A stretch of DNA of 36,933 nucleotides from DAOUCP01 sp034432155 (GCA_034432155.1 DAOUCP010000138.1:1-36933), one strand, 5' to 3'; numbered from the stretch's first letter, positions 17,252-26,812 are shown. Notes: generated from the letters alone by a model not told the origin. Program-made: numbers and translations.

Positions 17252-18367
17252 ATGCAGGCGGACATCAGGCTGGGAAGAATCCTCGGCGTTCCCATCGGGC
17301 TGCACGTGAGCTGGTTTCTGATCTTCGTATTGGTCACGTGGTCACTGGCGCTCGGCTACTTCCCGAACGAGTATCCCGCCCTGGCCCGGTCGACATACTG
17401 GTTCTTGGGCGCGCTGACCAGCGTCTTGTTTTTCGGTTCCGTTCTGCTGCACGAGCTGGGCCACTCCTTCGTCGCGCTGCGCAACGGCATCCCGGTCCGG
17501 AGCATCACGCTGTTCGTCTTCGGAGGTGTGGCACAAATCGACCGCGAGCCGGACAGCCCGGGTGCCGAATTCCGCATCGCGATCGCCGGTCCGCTGACCA
17601 GTCTCATTCTCGCCGCCACCTTTGGCGGTCTCTATCTGATCGACCGGCCCATACCTCACTTGGCGGCGGTCACCTTGTGGCTGGCGCGGATCAACCTCAT
17701 CCTGGCCGCGTTCAACCTCATCCCAGGCTTTCCCCTGGACGGGGGGCGGGTGTTGCGCGCCCTGGTATGGGGTGCCACCAACAGCTTCCAGCGGGCGACG
17801 CAGGTCGCCACCTTCAGCGGCCAGATCGTGGCCGCCGGGTTCATCGGCCTCGGCCTGTTCATTGTGCTGGGCGGTAATCTCTTCAACGGACTGTGGCTGG
17901 TGTTCATCGGCTGGTTTCTGCAGAACGCTGCCGCCGCCACCTATGCCCAGGCGAGCCTGCGCGATCAGCTGCGCGGCGTGACGGTGCGTCAGCTTGTGGC
18001 GCGCGACTATCCATTGGTGGGGGCGAACGTGCCTCTGCAGGATCTAATCGATCATCAGATTCTGAGCCACGGCCACCGGTGCTTCCTGGTGACGGACAAC
18101 GGTCAGCTCATCGGCGTCTTGGGACTCCGGGACGTCGCCGCTGTCCCCAAGGCCGATCGTACGCACACGACCGCCGCACAGGTGATGGTGCCATGGGCGC
18201 AGATGTCCCGGGTGGAGCCGGACACCGAGCTGATGGACGCCCTGCAGCTGATGGACGACCGCCAGGTGGCTCAGCTACCAGTGGTGCTGGGCAACGAGCT
18301 GGTCGGGATGATCTCCCGCGAGCACGTTCTGCATTACATTCGGCTGCGCAGCGAGCTGAAGATCTGA
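17252..18367 (+). CDS. M50 site-2-type membrane protease with two CBS domains
   Basis: 371 residues from ATG 17252, preceded by GGAGG; GTG 17225 would add nine. Zinc site HELGH at 67-71 and the partner motif NLIPGFPLDGGR at 155-166 are intact, in a core of about six membrane helices. The C-terminal third has two CBS repeats (about 240-300 and 305-365), which commonly bind adenosyl nucleotides. The family (SpoIVFB/Rv2869-like with CBS tail) cleaves substrates inside the membrane; no substrate is evident. The gene converges with the CAP-domain gene, with 23 bp between stops. Confidence 0.92.
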   Translation: MQADIRLGRILGVPIGLHVSWFLIFVLVTWSLALGYFPNEYPALARSTYWFLGALTSVLFFGSVLLHELGHSFVALRNGIPVRSITLFVFGGVAQIDREPDSPGAEFRIAIAGPLTSLILAATFGGLYLIDRPIPHLAAVTLWLARINLILAAFNLIPGFPLDGGRVLRALVWGATNSFQRATQVATFSGQIVAAGFIGLGLFIVLGGNLFNGLWLVFIGWFLQNAAAATYAQASLRDQLRGVTVRQLVARDYPLVGANVPLQDLIDHQILSHGHRCFLVTDNGQLIGVLGLRDVAAVPKADRTHTTAAQVMVPWAQMSRVEPDTELMDALQLMDDRQVAQLPVVLGNELVGMISREHVLHYIRLRSELKI

Positions 18368-18390
18368 GAACGCCTGCTGCCGTCCGCCGT

Positions 18391-20046
18391 TCAGCGTCCC
18401 TGGGCAGTGGTGAACGACCAGCGCACGTCAAAGGGGTTGTCCTGGCTGTCCCGTCCGCTGACATGGGCGGTGTACGTGGTGCTGGCGGCCATGGGGCTCT
18501 TGGCGACAAGGAACACCACGTTGGATCCCAGGAACTTGTTCGTGTCCGATGCCTGGTCCAGGACATAGGCTGGGACTTCCCCCGCCGGGCCGGCAAGGGT
18601 GGCGGTCGTCAGGTGCCACTGGGCCAGGTGCTCGGGCATGGGCGCAAACGGCCACAAGGCTCCGGGCGCCGGCCAGGTCAAGGCGAGCGCCCTGGCGGCA
18701 GGCACCGCAATGTGCAGACTGACCGGATAGCCCACCGGTCGCGGGGCGCCGGGTAGCGGGTCCGGGCTCTCGCCGCCTGACCAGCTGCTCGGTACATCCA
18801 CCTGACCGGCGGCCGGATAGGTGCGAATCAGCCGCTCCGGAGGTGGCGCCGAGAAGCGCGTGCCGAAGTCCATGACCGCCGAGCTCCGATTTCCCGTGGC
18901 ATAGCCAGCGCCACAGTCCGTGGAGCGGTAGTCCATAAACGGCAACCGGTGGTAGACGGTCGCCATCCAGCCATCGACCGCCCGGACCAGGTCACGGCCG
19001 AAATGCATGACCTCGAAGCTGGCCCGGTCATACCCGAAGTAAGCCAACCGATCGCCAGGCCGCGCCCCCACGAACCCAGGCTTGCCCGCTGTCTCGGTGT
19101 GCGATTCCTGGTGGCGGGCATCGTACTCGGCATGCGCCTGAGCTGCCAGACTGATCGCCCGGTCGATGCGCAGCGGCGGCAGAGCGGCGATGGAACGATA
19201 GTAGTTGCTGCGCACCTCGGCAGCCAGCTGTTCGGCGCTCAGCGCAAACGGACTTGGCGCCTCGATCGCATCGATGGCCACGTTGTTGCCGGTGGCGTTG
19301 CTGTGCTTGCGCCGGCTCACCGTGAGCAGTAGCTCGTGCTCCTCGCCCGACAGGCCGTCGATCACCGCCGGCACCTGGTACCGGGGAGCTGCCTCCGGGA
19401 AGTAGAACTCGATGGTCGTCCACTCGCGACCGTCAATCTTGACCGTCGCCCGACCGCCGCCTGTCTCCAGCCGGCGAACGATGGCGATGTGCTGGCCCTC
19501 GAACCGCAAGACCAGCGTATCCCCCTCCGCGGCGCTGACCATGTAGCCTCGCCCCGAGGCCTTGGCGTCCTGTACTCGGCGCCAGCTGCCGCTCCAGACA
19601 AGCCGTGGATCGTCCTCTTCCAGATGCACCGCAACCGGCGTCGGCTTGCGAGTGGGCGTGGCGCTTGCCGGCGGGGTGACCGTTGCGGTCGGAGTCGCCG
19701 ATGCGGTAGCAGTCGCCGTCGAGGGTTGTGCCGTCGGTACGGGCGGCAACTGGCTCATGTCCAGCCGCCTGCCCACCAGGGGCAGATATACCCGTGGCGC
19801 CAGGGCGACCTCTTCGTCGGCGTCCAGCCGCACCGTTGCTGCGGCCACAGCCCCAGAGGCCAGCGGCACCGCTGCTGCCGCCACGACCGCGGAGGCCACC
19901 AGCCCGGCGGCCACGGATGCGGAGGCCGCCAGCCCCGCCAAAACCCCTACGGCAACCACTTGGCCCCGCCCAAGGTTGCGCCCAGTCTTGCCCAACGCCC
20001 CTTGGTGCCGCGTGGAGCGGCACTGATCCTCGGTCAGTATGGTCAT
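18391..20046 (-). CDS. Exported CAP-superfamily (SCP/PR1-like) protein
   Basis: 551 residues from ATG 20046, chosen for its GGGGGAGG sequence; an upstream ATG at 20067 is less likely. A hydrophobic Ala/Val segment (about 30-72) is followed by VYLPLVG (about 84-91), a PT-rich linker, a beta-rich domain of about 140 residues, then a CAP-like domain (SNYYRSIAALPPL, AQAHAEYDARHQ, YRSTDCGAGYA, VMDFGT) and a C-terminal Ig-like domain with TYTAHVSG. CAP domains are secreted and of varied function. It is read from its own promoter immediately after the GT39-like gene. Confidence 0.75.
   Translation of the reverse strand: MTILTEDQCRSTRHQGALGKTGRNLGRGQVVAVGVLAGLAASASVAAGLVASAVVAAAAVPLASGAVAAATVRLDADEEVALAPRVYLPLVGRRLDMSQLPPVPTAQPSTATATASATPTATVTPPASATPTRKPTPVAVHLEEDDPRLVWSGSWRRVQDAKASGRGYMVSAAEGDTLVLRFEGQHIAIVRRLETGGGRATVKIDGREWTTIEFYFPEAAPRYQVPAVIDGLSGEEHELLLTVSRRKHSNATGNNVAIDAIEAPSPFALSAEQLAAEVRSNYYRSIAALPPLRIDRAISLAAQAHAEYDARHQESHTETAGKPGFVGARPGDRLAYFGYDRASFEVMHFGRDLVRAVDGWMATVYHRLPFMDYRSTDCGAGYATGNRSSAVMDFGTRFSAPPPERLIRTYPAAGQVDVPSSWSGGESPDPLPGAPRPVGYPVSLHIAVPAARALALTWPAPGALWPFAPMPEHLAQWHLTTATLAGPAGEVPAYVLDQASDTNKFLGSNVVFLVAKSPMAASTTYTAHVSGRDSQDNPFDVRWSFTTAQGR
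19832..19933. repeat. 36-bp coding array in the CAP-protein membrane/signal segment
   Basis: Units 19832-19867, 19868-19903 (36 bp) and 19904-19933 (30 bp) encode repeats of a 12-residue Ala/Val-rich block such as GLVASAVVAAAA and VPLASGAVAAAT, residues about 38-72. The hydrophobic export segment therefore appears to have been lengthened by tandem duplication. Confidence 0.75.
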
Positions 20047-20079
20047 CGTTCCCTCCCCCACGGCCACCAGGAAAGGCCA

Positions 20080-20107
20080 AGGGTAACACCGTGGTCAGAA
20101 TTGTCGA
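20080..20107 (-). promoter_or_regulatory. Sigma70-type promoter of the CAP-protein gene
   Basis: -35 TCGACA (20102-20107), 16-bp spacer, extended -10 TG-T-TACCCT (hexamer 20080-20085). It begins 7 bp past the stop of the GT39-like gene, so the CAP gene can be transcribed alone. Leader about 27 nt. Confidence 0.55.
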
Positions 20108-20113
20108 GGTGAT

Positions 20114-21766
20114 TCATCGGCTGTCGCGCGGGAGGACGCGGTACAGCCAGAAAGCTCCGGGGCTCGCAGCGGCCGGTGGCGCGCCGACGTCGACGGGCTC
20201 GAGACGGATGGTGGGCGGCAACGCGTCACGCTGGGCATCGCCAATCACAAGGTAGCTGCCAACCAGCGAGCCTGGATTGTCGCTCGTTCGCTCCTTGTCG
20301 AAGGCGATGCCGTCGGCCCGTAGCAGGGCGTCGAAGGCCTTGAGAACGTGGCCGCCCATGGTCAGTCGCTGCTCCTTGAGATCACGGTCTACGTAGAGCG
20401 GTCGCTCGGCGCTGGCCAGAGCGCGGGCACCATGCACAATCTGCCAGATCCGATCGTTGGTGCGGCCAGCAGCGTACTCGCAGCGGTAGTGCGCGTGCAG
20501 GTGTCGTGCCGCGTGCGCCACAAGCAGCACCGCCACCAGCGCGCAGGCTGAGGCAGCGAGCCGGCGGCCTCGTGCCGAGCGTGCCGAGTTCAAGGGTGCG
20601 AGGAGGGTGCAGGCAATGGCCGCATAAGTGATCGGCAGCAGCGGTGACACGTAGCGACCCAGGATGAAGTGGTACCAGCGGCTGTTCAGCAGGGGGAACA
20701 CGGCACCCGCCGCCAGCCAACACGCCAAGGCCAGTCCGCCCTGGCGCGCGGTCCAGAGAAGCCCTGCCAGGGCCAGGACGCCGTACAGGAGGGCGCCAGG
20801 CGACACGAGAGCAATGCCAGCCGCTACCTGGCTCGATGCCCCTTGACAACGCGAGGCGAAACTGGAACTCACCACCTGGAAAGCCAGGCCCACGAAGCCC
20901 CGACCGTTGCCCAGAATGTCCGCCAGGCGCAGCCCCTCGCTCAAGGTGGTGCTGTGCGGGCGGGCGACGGCCAGCGATCCGCCGTGGCTCGCCACGTTGT
21001 ATAGGAGCAGGTTCCCGACTGCTCCAAGCCACACCAGGAGCGCCAGGTACGGCCAGCTGGAGCGCAACCAGCACCGTCGCGACGCGATGAGCCAGATCGC
21101 GGCAGCCAGCAAGAACACCACGCCCGACCAGTGGCTTTGCTGCACCAGAGCCAGCAGGACAGCCGCGACGAGCAGGCCCGCCGGCCGCTCGCGGCGCCAG
21201 ACCTCGAGCAAGGCCAGGAGAGCCAGCGCCGCCCAGAAGGGAGTCGTGGCATGCGACCAAGCGACGTGGCTGTTCACCACCACCGGCACCATCGCCACAG
21301 CCATCAGTCCAGCCGCCACCAGGCCGGCAAGACGCTGCGTTTGACGGGCTTCGCGAGCCATGCAGAGTGCGGCCAGACTGGATCCGAGGAGAAAGGTGAC
21401 GCCCACCGTAAGGCTGCCGCAGAGAAAGGCGAGGAGCCGCGGCCACTGAGCGCCGGCCCCGGCGCGGAAGCCCATTGCGAGAAGGTAATGGACCAGAGGG
21501 CCGTTGTACGTGTCCACGCTGACGATCGGCCGCAGCCCCTGGCGCGCGATATCCAGCGCGAACTGGATTTCCACCGTCTCGTCGGTGAAACGGGGGATCT
21601 GTTGCAGCGCTGGCCAGCGAACGACAGCGCCCACGAGGGTAGCGATGCCGGCCAGGAGCAGCTGGCCGCGAGCGAAGGCCGGGGCGGTCGTCGCAGCGGC
21701 TAGCCCTCCCGTGGGCGATGCGCACTGCGCATGGCCGTCGTCGGGAGCCGAGCGACCCGCCTTCAC
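20114..21766 (-). CDS. GT39/ArnT-like polytopic membrane glycosyltransferase
   Basis: 550 residues from GTG 21766, whose GTGA overlaps the TGA of the upstream gene; this coupling fixes the start. The N-terminal loop carries TDETVEIQFALDIARQG with the acidic residue typical of GT-C (GT39/PMT/ArnT) enzymes, followed by NGPLVHYLLA and about ten helices; the C-terminal 130 residues are a soluble domain. GT-C enzymes transfer sugars from lipid-linked donors outside the membrane. Donor and acceptor are not deducible. Co-transcribed with the KRWI membrane gene, and probably with the secreted glycosidase upstream. Confidence 0.75.
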   Translation of the reverse strand: MKAGRSAPDDGHAQCASPTGGLAAATTAPAFARGQLLLAGIATLVGAVVRWPALQQIPRFTDETVEIQFALDIARQGLRPIVSVDTYNGPLVHYLLAMGFRAGAGAQWPRLLAFLCGSLTVGVTFLLGSSLAALCMAREARQTQRLAGLVAAGLMAVAMVPVVVNSHVAWSHATTPFWAALALLALLEVWRRERPAGLLVAAVLLALVQQSHWSGVVFLLAAAIWLIASRRCWLRSSWPYLALLVWLGAVGNLLLYNVASHGGSLAVARPHSTTLSEGLRLADILGNGRGFVGLAFQVVSSSFASRCQGASSQVAAGIALVSPGALLYGVLALAGLLWTARQGGLALACWLAAGAVFPLLNSRWYHFILGRYVSPLLPITYAAIACTLLAPLNSARSARGRRLAASACALVAVLLVAHAARHLHAHYRCEYAAGRTNDRIWQIVHGARALASAERPLYVDRDLKEQRLTMGGHVLKAFDALLRADGIAFDKERTSDNPGSLVGSYLVIGDAQRDALPPTIRLEPVDVGAPPAAASPGAFWLYRVLPRDSR

Positions 21767-23505
21767 GGCGACCGGGCGGTGGCGGGCGGCGCCGGGTACG
21801 GCACGGGCGGCTGGGGGGAATCCGTGGGCACGAGTTGGCCGGTCGGCGCGGTTGCCGGCGTGGGCGGCCGGCCAGCATCGGGCGGGATGGGCGGGCCGTC
21901 GGCAATGACCGCCAGATCGGTGCATGGAATGTGGACCACGTCGTTCCACCGGAAGCCCTGCTGCTCGAAGGTCGGAATATCACGGATCCATCGCTTGCGA
22001 CCCCGCTCCAAGAGGTACACCTCCGGGCGGTCCTCGCACGTGAGAAGAATGGGCGGGAGCCAGTTCTCCACCAACCATCGCACCTGCGGAGGCAAATCCG
22101 TTGCGCCCTGTGGCGGCTGGAGGAACAGCCAGGGCAAAACAAGCACGACGATCATCGCCCAGCCTCCCAGGGCGAAGAACCCCAGCGAAAGCGAGCGGCG
22201 CGCTCCATCCGCCCAGTCCGCCTCCCCCCTCCGCCACTGGCCCGCAAGCAACTGGACCAGAATGGCGATCAGAATCACGTTCCAGCCGAGGACCGCGAGC
22301 CGGTTGGGCGTCCAGCCATCCAGCGCTGTCCGGTAGGCTACGGCAACGAGCGCATACAGCCCGACCAGCAGCGCCAGGCCAGCCGCGGCCAAGAGACCAC
22401 GCCGCAGCCAGGACGCCCAGGACTGCCTCAGGGCACCCTCGGGCGGGGGAACGGCGGCCACGAGGAGGGTGGCGATCGCGAATAGCATGACGTTGTAAAC
22501 GACGAGCACCTCCCGGTTTTCGAACGGTACCCGGAAGTGCAGAGCCACAAACGGCAGGTAGGCAAGCCCCACCAGCACCGCGAGCGGCAGCAGCAATCGC
22601 GCCGCGAGGGCGAGGATTCGCGCCAGGCCTTCGTCGCCAACTTGGCCAAATAGCGCCAGGCGCGGATCGTACGCCAGCGCCACCGCTAGCACGACAATGG
22701 CGCCCCCGCCGCCAGCCACGAGCAACCGCATTACGGCTTCCGGCAGCTCGAAGTCAATGGCCTGGAAAAGAAAGTAGGTTACCCCGGCGAAGGCGCCGCC
22801 CATTCCGGCCAACAGCGAAGCGATGGCGGCCACCTCGAGACTGCGGCTTAGAAACACAAACCGCGCCTCGGCGTCGCGCAGCTCGCGCAGCACGTACAGC
22901 CCGACCGCCGCCCAGGCGAGAAGGGGTAGATGCAGCACCAGGAGTTGCAGGTACTGACGTTCGAGGACGCGGGGCGCCACCTTTGGCTGGATCCAGAGGC
23001 CGTACGCCGTCGTAGCCAGAACAAGAGCCCCCGTCAGCGCCAGTCGCCGCCAGGCCCGATCACCAGCCAGACAGACATACAGGAGCACGAAGCAGGCGCT
23101 CAGCGGACCGGCAACCAGGAGCGCCAAGGGCACCTCCCGGGTCTGGTCGAGAAGCACCCACCAGCGGTCGCCCGAGAATGCGAAAAGCGCGAGCCCATTG
23201 GCAAGCGCCAGCGGGATCGCCCAGCGCCAGGCAATGGCCCGCCCCGCAACTCGGTCCGCTCGACGCAGTCGAGCCTGCCAGGCGGCGAGCAACAAGTTGT
23301 CGGGCCGGTCCGCGGCAAGAGCGGCCACGGCCGCAGCAAATGCTGGCTCCTCATCCCCGCCCTGCACCTGGCGGTACAGCTCTTCGAGCCGCTCGGGATC
23401 GGTCGCCAGGGCCCGAATCCGCTCCTCCCACCTGCGCACGCGCTCGACATCCGTGGCCACGGCCTGTGGCGGTGGAGCAGCTGACGACGTTGCTTCACGG
23501 TCCAT
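21763..23505 (-). CDS. 11-TM membrane protein with C-terminal KRWI module
   Basis: 580 residues from ATG 23505 (GGGGGGAGA sequence upstream). An N-terminal cytosolic helical stretch of about 90 residues precedes some 11 predicted helices; VPFENREVLVVYNVML is a conserved-looking loop reminiscent of DUF4153-type proteins (tentative). After the last helix comes a soluble module, VYLLERGRKRWI then FEQQGFRWNDVVHI, of a kind I know as a short domain in many exported Chloroflexota proteins, then a Pro-rich tail. Function unknown. It lies 32 nt after the glycosidase gene and overlaps the GT39-like gene by 4 nt. Confidence 0.65.
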   Translation of the reverse strand: MDREATSSAAPPPQAVATDVERVRRWEERIRALATDPERLEELYRQVQGGDEEPAFAAAVAALAADRPDNLLLAAWQARLRRADRVAGRAIAWRWAIPLALANGLALFAFSGDRWWVLLDQTREVPLALLVAGPLSACFVLLYVCLAGDRAWRRLALTGALVLATTAYGLWIQPKVAPRVLERQYLQLLVLHLPLLAWAAVGLYVLRELRDAEARFVFLSRSLEVAAIASLLAGMGGAFAGVTYFLFQAIDFELPEAVMRLLVAGGGGAIVVLAVALAYDPRLALFGQVGDEGLARILALAARLLLPLAVLVGLAYLPFVALHFRVPFENREVLVVYNVMLFAIATLLVAAVPPPEGALRQSWASWLRRGLLAAAGLALLVGLYALVAVAYRTALDGWTPNRLAVLGWNVILIAILVQLLAGQWRRGEADWADGARRSLSLGFFALGGWAMIVVLVLPWLFLQPPQGATDLPPQVRWLVENWLPPILLTCEDRPEVYLLERGRKRWIRDIPTFEQQGFRWNDVVHIPCTDLAVIADGPPIPPDAGRPPTPATAPTGQLVPTDSPQPPVPYPAPPATARSP

Positions 23506-23537
23506 TGCTCTCCCCCCGGTGTTGTCCGCGCCGTGCT

Positions 23538-25667
23538 TCAGCGCAACGCGTGGAAGCGCACGTAGTCGAAGCGGTAGCCACGCCCTGGCTCCGCGAGCAG
23601 ACGGATGCGGAGCGGCGCGTCGGGGACCAACTCGCCGCGGTAGACCGTGGCGGCCCGTGCAGCACCATGGGTCACCGAGAGCGACACCCATTCGGGTGAC
23701 CAGAGGAGTTCCACGTCCACGTCGCCACCCTCCAACCCGTGGCGCTGGAGTTCCGCCCAGCCGTCCAGCACTTGCCCGACCTCGTCCGCTTCGCCTTCAC
23801 AGGTGCCAGTGGGCTGCAAACGTCCTTTCAGGACGACAAGGCGGCCGTTCGGCTCCAGGTAAGCCGCCTGGTGACAGGTGCCATTGATGCCCGTCCAGAC
23901 TTCGAGCCCCATGTGGCTCGCGGTCGGCGTTTCTGGCGCCAACCAGTCGACCGATCGCACATGGGTCTGCAGCCGACCATAGCGGTAGCTCTCCCGGCTC
24001 TGGACATCGGCCGAGGCCATCGCAAGCCAGCCGTCCCGAACCGTCGGCTCGCCGGCAAACACGCGCCAGGTGCGCAGGTCGAGGCCCTCCGGAGCATCGA
24101 AGTCGTCGCGCAGAGCTGGCGCCGTCAGCCACTCGGCAGCAGCCGCCACGGGCAGAAAGCCCCAGGGCCGCAGCGTTCCTGCCGTCGGGTTCTGCGTCTC
24201 CTGCGACAGCCGTATCGCCCGCGGAGGGTCCTTCGGATCTTCGGATCGCTCAGAGCGCGGGCCGGGGTGCGCATTGCCGGGTCTGGCAGAGGCCGTCATC
24301 GGCCGCACGAACAGCGGCAGCAGGCTCACCTCCAGTTCCACCTGCCCCCCCTTGTCGGCCAGCACCTCGCGTGTGCTCTCGCCGTCACGGTCCGTCACCA
24401 GGGCGCCTTGCGGGGCCGGCAGCCGGGCCACGGCCGTCGGTCCGTTGCTCCACAGGACGTAGGTGTCGGAACCGGCCACCCGGAAGCGGTAGACCTCGAT
24501 GGCCGGATTCCCCAGCCATGCCTGGCCCAGGCAGTGGCCACCCCCGATTTGGCGGGCGTAGTGCTGGTAGGTGTAGTAGCCCTGGGCGGGCCGGTGCTCA
24601 CGGTCGATCAGCCATCGCCACAGCACCGGGTCACTGGGTTCCTGACGCACGCTGTACCAGAACAAGTTGTCGGCACCACTGCAGAAGCCGCGCGTCAGGT
24701 CCTTAACGATAAAGTCCTTCTGCATGTCGAGGGTGGCGCCATAGTTCGACCACATGGCGGTCTCGGTGATCCAGATGTACCGACCGAACACGCCGTGCCG
24801 CTCCATAGTGCCTTGCACCTCAGCGATCTTCTGCGCCATCGTAGGAAACTCAACCAGATTGATGGGATAGCAGTGCAAGCTGAGGCCGTCGAACCAATTG
24901 CCGGCACCACACTCCAACGTGTGAGTGAAGAACTGGCGGTCGAACATCTCCCACTTGTCGTAGGCCAAGCCGCCGTGGAAGACCAGAGCCGACGGGTTCG
25001 CAGCCTTCACCGCCTCGTGGAACCGCCGCAAGTGGTCGGCATACTCGCAAGGGTATGGTGCCCAGCAGCCAATGACCGGCCCCCACGGGTGCGGAGCGCG
25101 TCCGTCCGGCTCGTTCGTATACTCCCAGGCCGTAACGCTGCGGTAGCGCTCCGCAGCGGCCCGCACAAAGCCCTCGAACGCCGCCAGGTCGTCCACTGGG
25201 CCGCAAGGCAAGCGCGACGCCCAGCTAGGAGCACTGTACAGCACGATCAGAGGTTCGAGCCCAACCTCCCGAGCGCGTTCCACCTGGGCGTCCATCTCCG
25301 CCCAGTCGTAGACACCGGGCACGCGTTCGACGTCGCGCCAGGCGAGCCACAGGCGAATCCACCGGGCACCCATCTCGCGGGCCAGCGGCAAGTCGTACGC
25401 CAGGACGTCGGGGTAGCGCATCAGAAAGCCAAAGTCGACCCCTAGCTTGGCCGGGACGGGCGGGTCAGACCGCACGAGCGGTAGGTAGAGCCCCACAGGA
25501 CTGGTGATCGTCTGGCTCGTACGCAAGACGGCCGACAGGCTCATCGCCGAGCGGGGAGCGACAGGCGGCTGCATCCGCCAGGCGGACGGCAGCACGACGG
25601 CGAGCACGAAGCCGGTCGCCGCGAAGGCGGCGAGGCGGTAGTGCCGCGCACCGTATCGCCAGGGCAT
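23538..25667 (-). CDS. Secreted GH39/GH5-like glycoside hydrolase
   Basis: 709 residues from ATG 25667; no strong SD. A signal or anchor segment (LAAFAATGFVLAVVLPSAW) is followed by LYLPLVR (60-66), then a TIM-barrel domain with the clan GH-A acid/base Asn185-Glu186 in WEYTNEPDG and the nucleophile Glu302 in WITETAMWS. The C-terminal 200 residues look like a beta-sandwich (DDFDAPEGLDL, GLEVWTGING) that may bind glycan. Clan membership is well supported; the exact family and substrate are not. First gene of the three-gene minus-strand unit ending at 20114. Confidence 0.82.
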   Translation of the reverse strand: MPWRYGARHYRLAAFAATGFVLAVVLPSAWRMQPPVAPRSAMSLSAVLRTSQTITSPVGLYLPLVRSDPPVPAKLGVDFGFLMRYPDVLAYDLPLAREMGARWIRLWLAWRDVERVPGVYDWAEMDAQVERAREVGLEPLIVLYSAPSWASRLPCGPVDDLAAFEGFVRAAAERYRSVTAWEYTNEPDGRAPHPWGPVIGCWAPYPCEYADHLRRFHEAVKAANPSALVFHGGLAYDKWEMFDRQFFTHTLECGAGNWFDGLSLHCYPINLVEFPTMAQKIAEVQGTMERHGVFGRYIWITETAMWSNYGATLDMQKDFIVKDLTRGFCSGADNLFWYSVRQEPSDPVLWRWLIDREHRPAQGYYTYQHYARQIGGGHCLGQAWLGNPAIEVYRFRVAGSDTYVLWSNGPTAVARLPAPQGALVTDRDGESTREVLADKGGQVELEVSLLPLFVRPMTASARPGNAHPGPRSERSEDPKDPPRAIRLSQETQNPTAGTLRPWGFLPVAAAAEWLTAPALRDDFDAPEGLDLRTWRVFAGEPTVRDGWLAMASADVQSRESYRYGRLQTHVRSVDWLAPETPTASHMGLEVWTGINGTCHQAAYLEPNGRLVVLKGRLQPTGTCEGEADEVGQVLDGWAELQRHGLEGGDVDVELLWSPEWVSLSVTHGAARAATVYRGELVPDAPLRIRLLAEPGRGYRFDYVRFHALR

Positions 25668-26083
25668 GATCGCACTCGACAGCGACACCGGCAAGCCGCG
25701 GCGACAATCGCCTGGCGCACTCCGGCCCCGCTGGCGCCCACCATTCTACTCCTTGGCCAGGCGCCGGCCCAGGCGAGTCCTCCTCGCCACCAGCACCAGC
25801 CACTGCGACGGAAGGGGCGATCCCGTGAGCCGCGGCCGTGCCCGTGGCCGTGGCCGATGGCGCGCGTGCACAAGCCGACCGCGGGAGGTGGAGGCGATAC
25901 CAAGGAGCCCCGATAAAGGTGGCCGATCGCGCCCGTGCACGAGCCCACTGACCGTTGACTCGAACCGGCCGACCGTGGCACGATGCCTCCCGCTGCCGGG
26001 CCACCCTGGCGGGCCTTCGAAAGGAGCGGCTGTCAGGCCCGAGGCCGGCGCCGAGCTAGCATACTGCCAAACGGAGGTGGTTG
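25668..26083. other. Divergent intergenic region with weak 69-bp duplication
   Basis: 416 bp between divergent genes. GGCCGATGGCGCGCGTGCAC at 25852 and a related GGCCGATCGCGCCCGTGCAC at 25921 lie 69 bp apart; similarity fades after about 30 bp. CATACT at 26060 might be a -10 for the plus-strand gene but has no fitting -35. No supported gene. Confidence 0.5.
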
Positions 26084-26812
26084 GTGTCGCAAACATCCAC
26101 GCCCAAGACGCATCGTTGCCTGACGTGGCTGGGGCACGCCAGCTGGCTGATCGAGACGCCGGGCGCGAAACGGGTCCTCGTGGATCCCTGGCTCGACGAC
26201 AATCCGAAGTGCCCGGAGCAGTACCGGAGGGGTGGAGTCGGCCGACTGGATCTCATCTTGGCCACCCACGGCCACGGCGATCACGTCGGCGACCTGGTGG
26301 CCGAGGCCCAGCGCACCGGGGCCACCGTCGTGGCCATTGCCGAGCTGGCGGCCTGGGCCAAGGCACAGGGCGTGGCCCACGTGGTGGGCATGAACAAGGG
26401 TGGCAGCGCCTCGTTCGACGGTCTGGGTGTCACCTTGGTCGACGCGGTGCACTCCTCCTCCTTCCGCGATGCGAACACTACCACCTATACCGGCGAGGCG
26501 TGCGGCATCATCCTCGAGCTGGAAGATGGCTTCCGGATCTACCACGCTGGTGACACGGCGCTGTTTGGCGACATGCAACTCATCGGCGAGTGGTACCGGC
26601 CCGACTTGGCAATCCTGCCCATTGGCGGGCACTACACCATGGGCCCGCGCGAAGCCGCCAAGGCCGCCCAGTTCCTCGGCGCGCCACTGGTAGTACCCAA
26701 TCACTTTGGCACCTGGCCCGTCCTTGCCGGCAGCGTGGAGGAGCTGCGCCGCCTTCTGGACCCGCGCTTCCGGTTGCTGGCAGTCGAGCCGGGCGGCACC
26801 ATCGAACCGTAG
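26084..26812 (+). CDS. UPF0173-type metallo-beta-lactamase-fold hydrolase
   Basis: 242 residues from GTG 26084 with GGAGG 6 nt upstream (TTG 26081 is the alternative). Metal motif THGHGDHVGD and the later GDTALFGDM and NHFGTWP blocks match the UPF0173 family, whose size (about 230) fits. Substrates of the family are unknown. Stands alone, converging on the methyltransferase; the 188 bp between hold nothing clear. Confidence 0.88.
   Translation: MSQTSTPKTHRCLTWLGHASWLIETPGAKRVLVDPWLDDNPKCPEQYRRGGVGRLDLILATHGHGDHVGDLVAEAQRTGATVVAIAELAAWAKAQGVAHVVGMNKGGSASFDGLGVTLVDAVHSSSFRDANTTTYTGEACGIILELEDGFRIYHAGDTALFGDMQLIGEWYRPDLAILPIGGHYTMGPREAAKAAQFLGAPLVVPNHFGTWPVLAGSVEELRRLLDPRFRLLAVEPGGTIEP

Noticed and set aside
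23739..25445. Long plus-strand frame (568 residues)
   Set aside because: Exactly antisense to the glycosidase with intact catalytic motifs; composition typical of a high-GC shadow.
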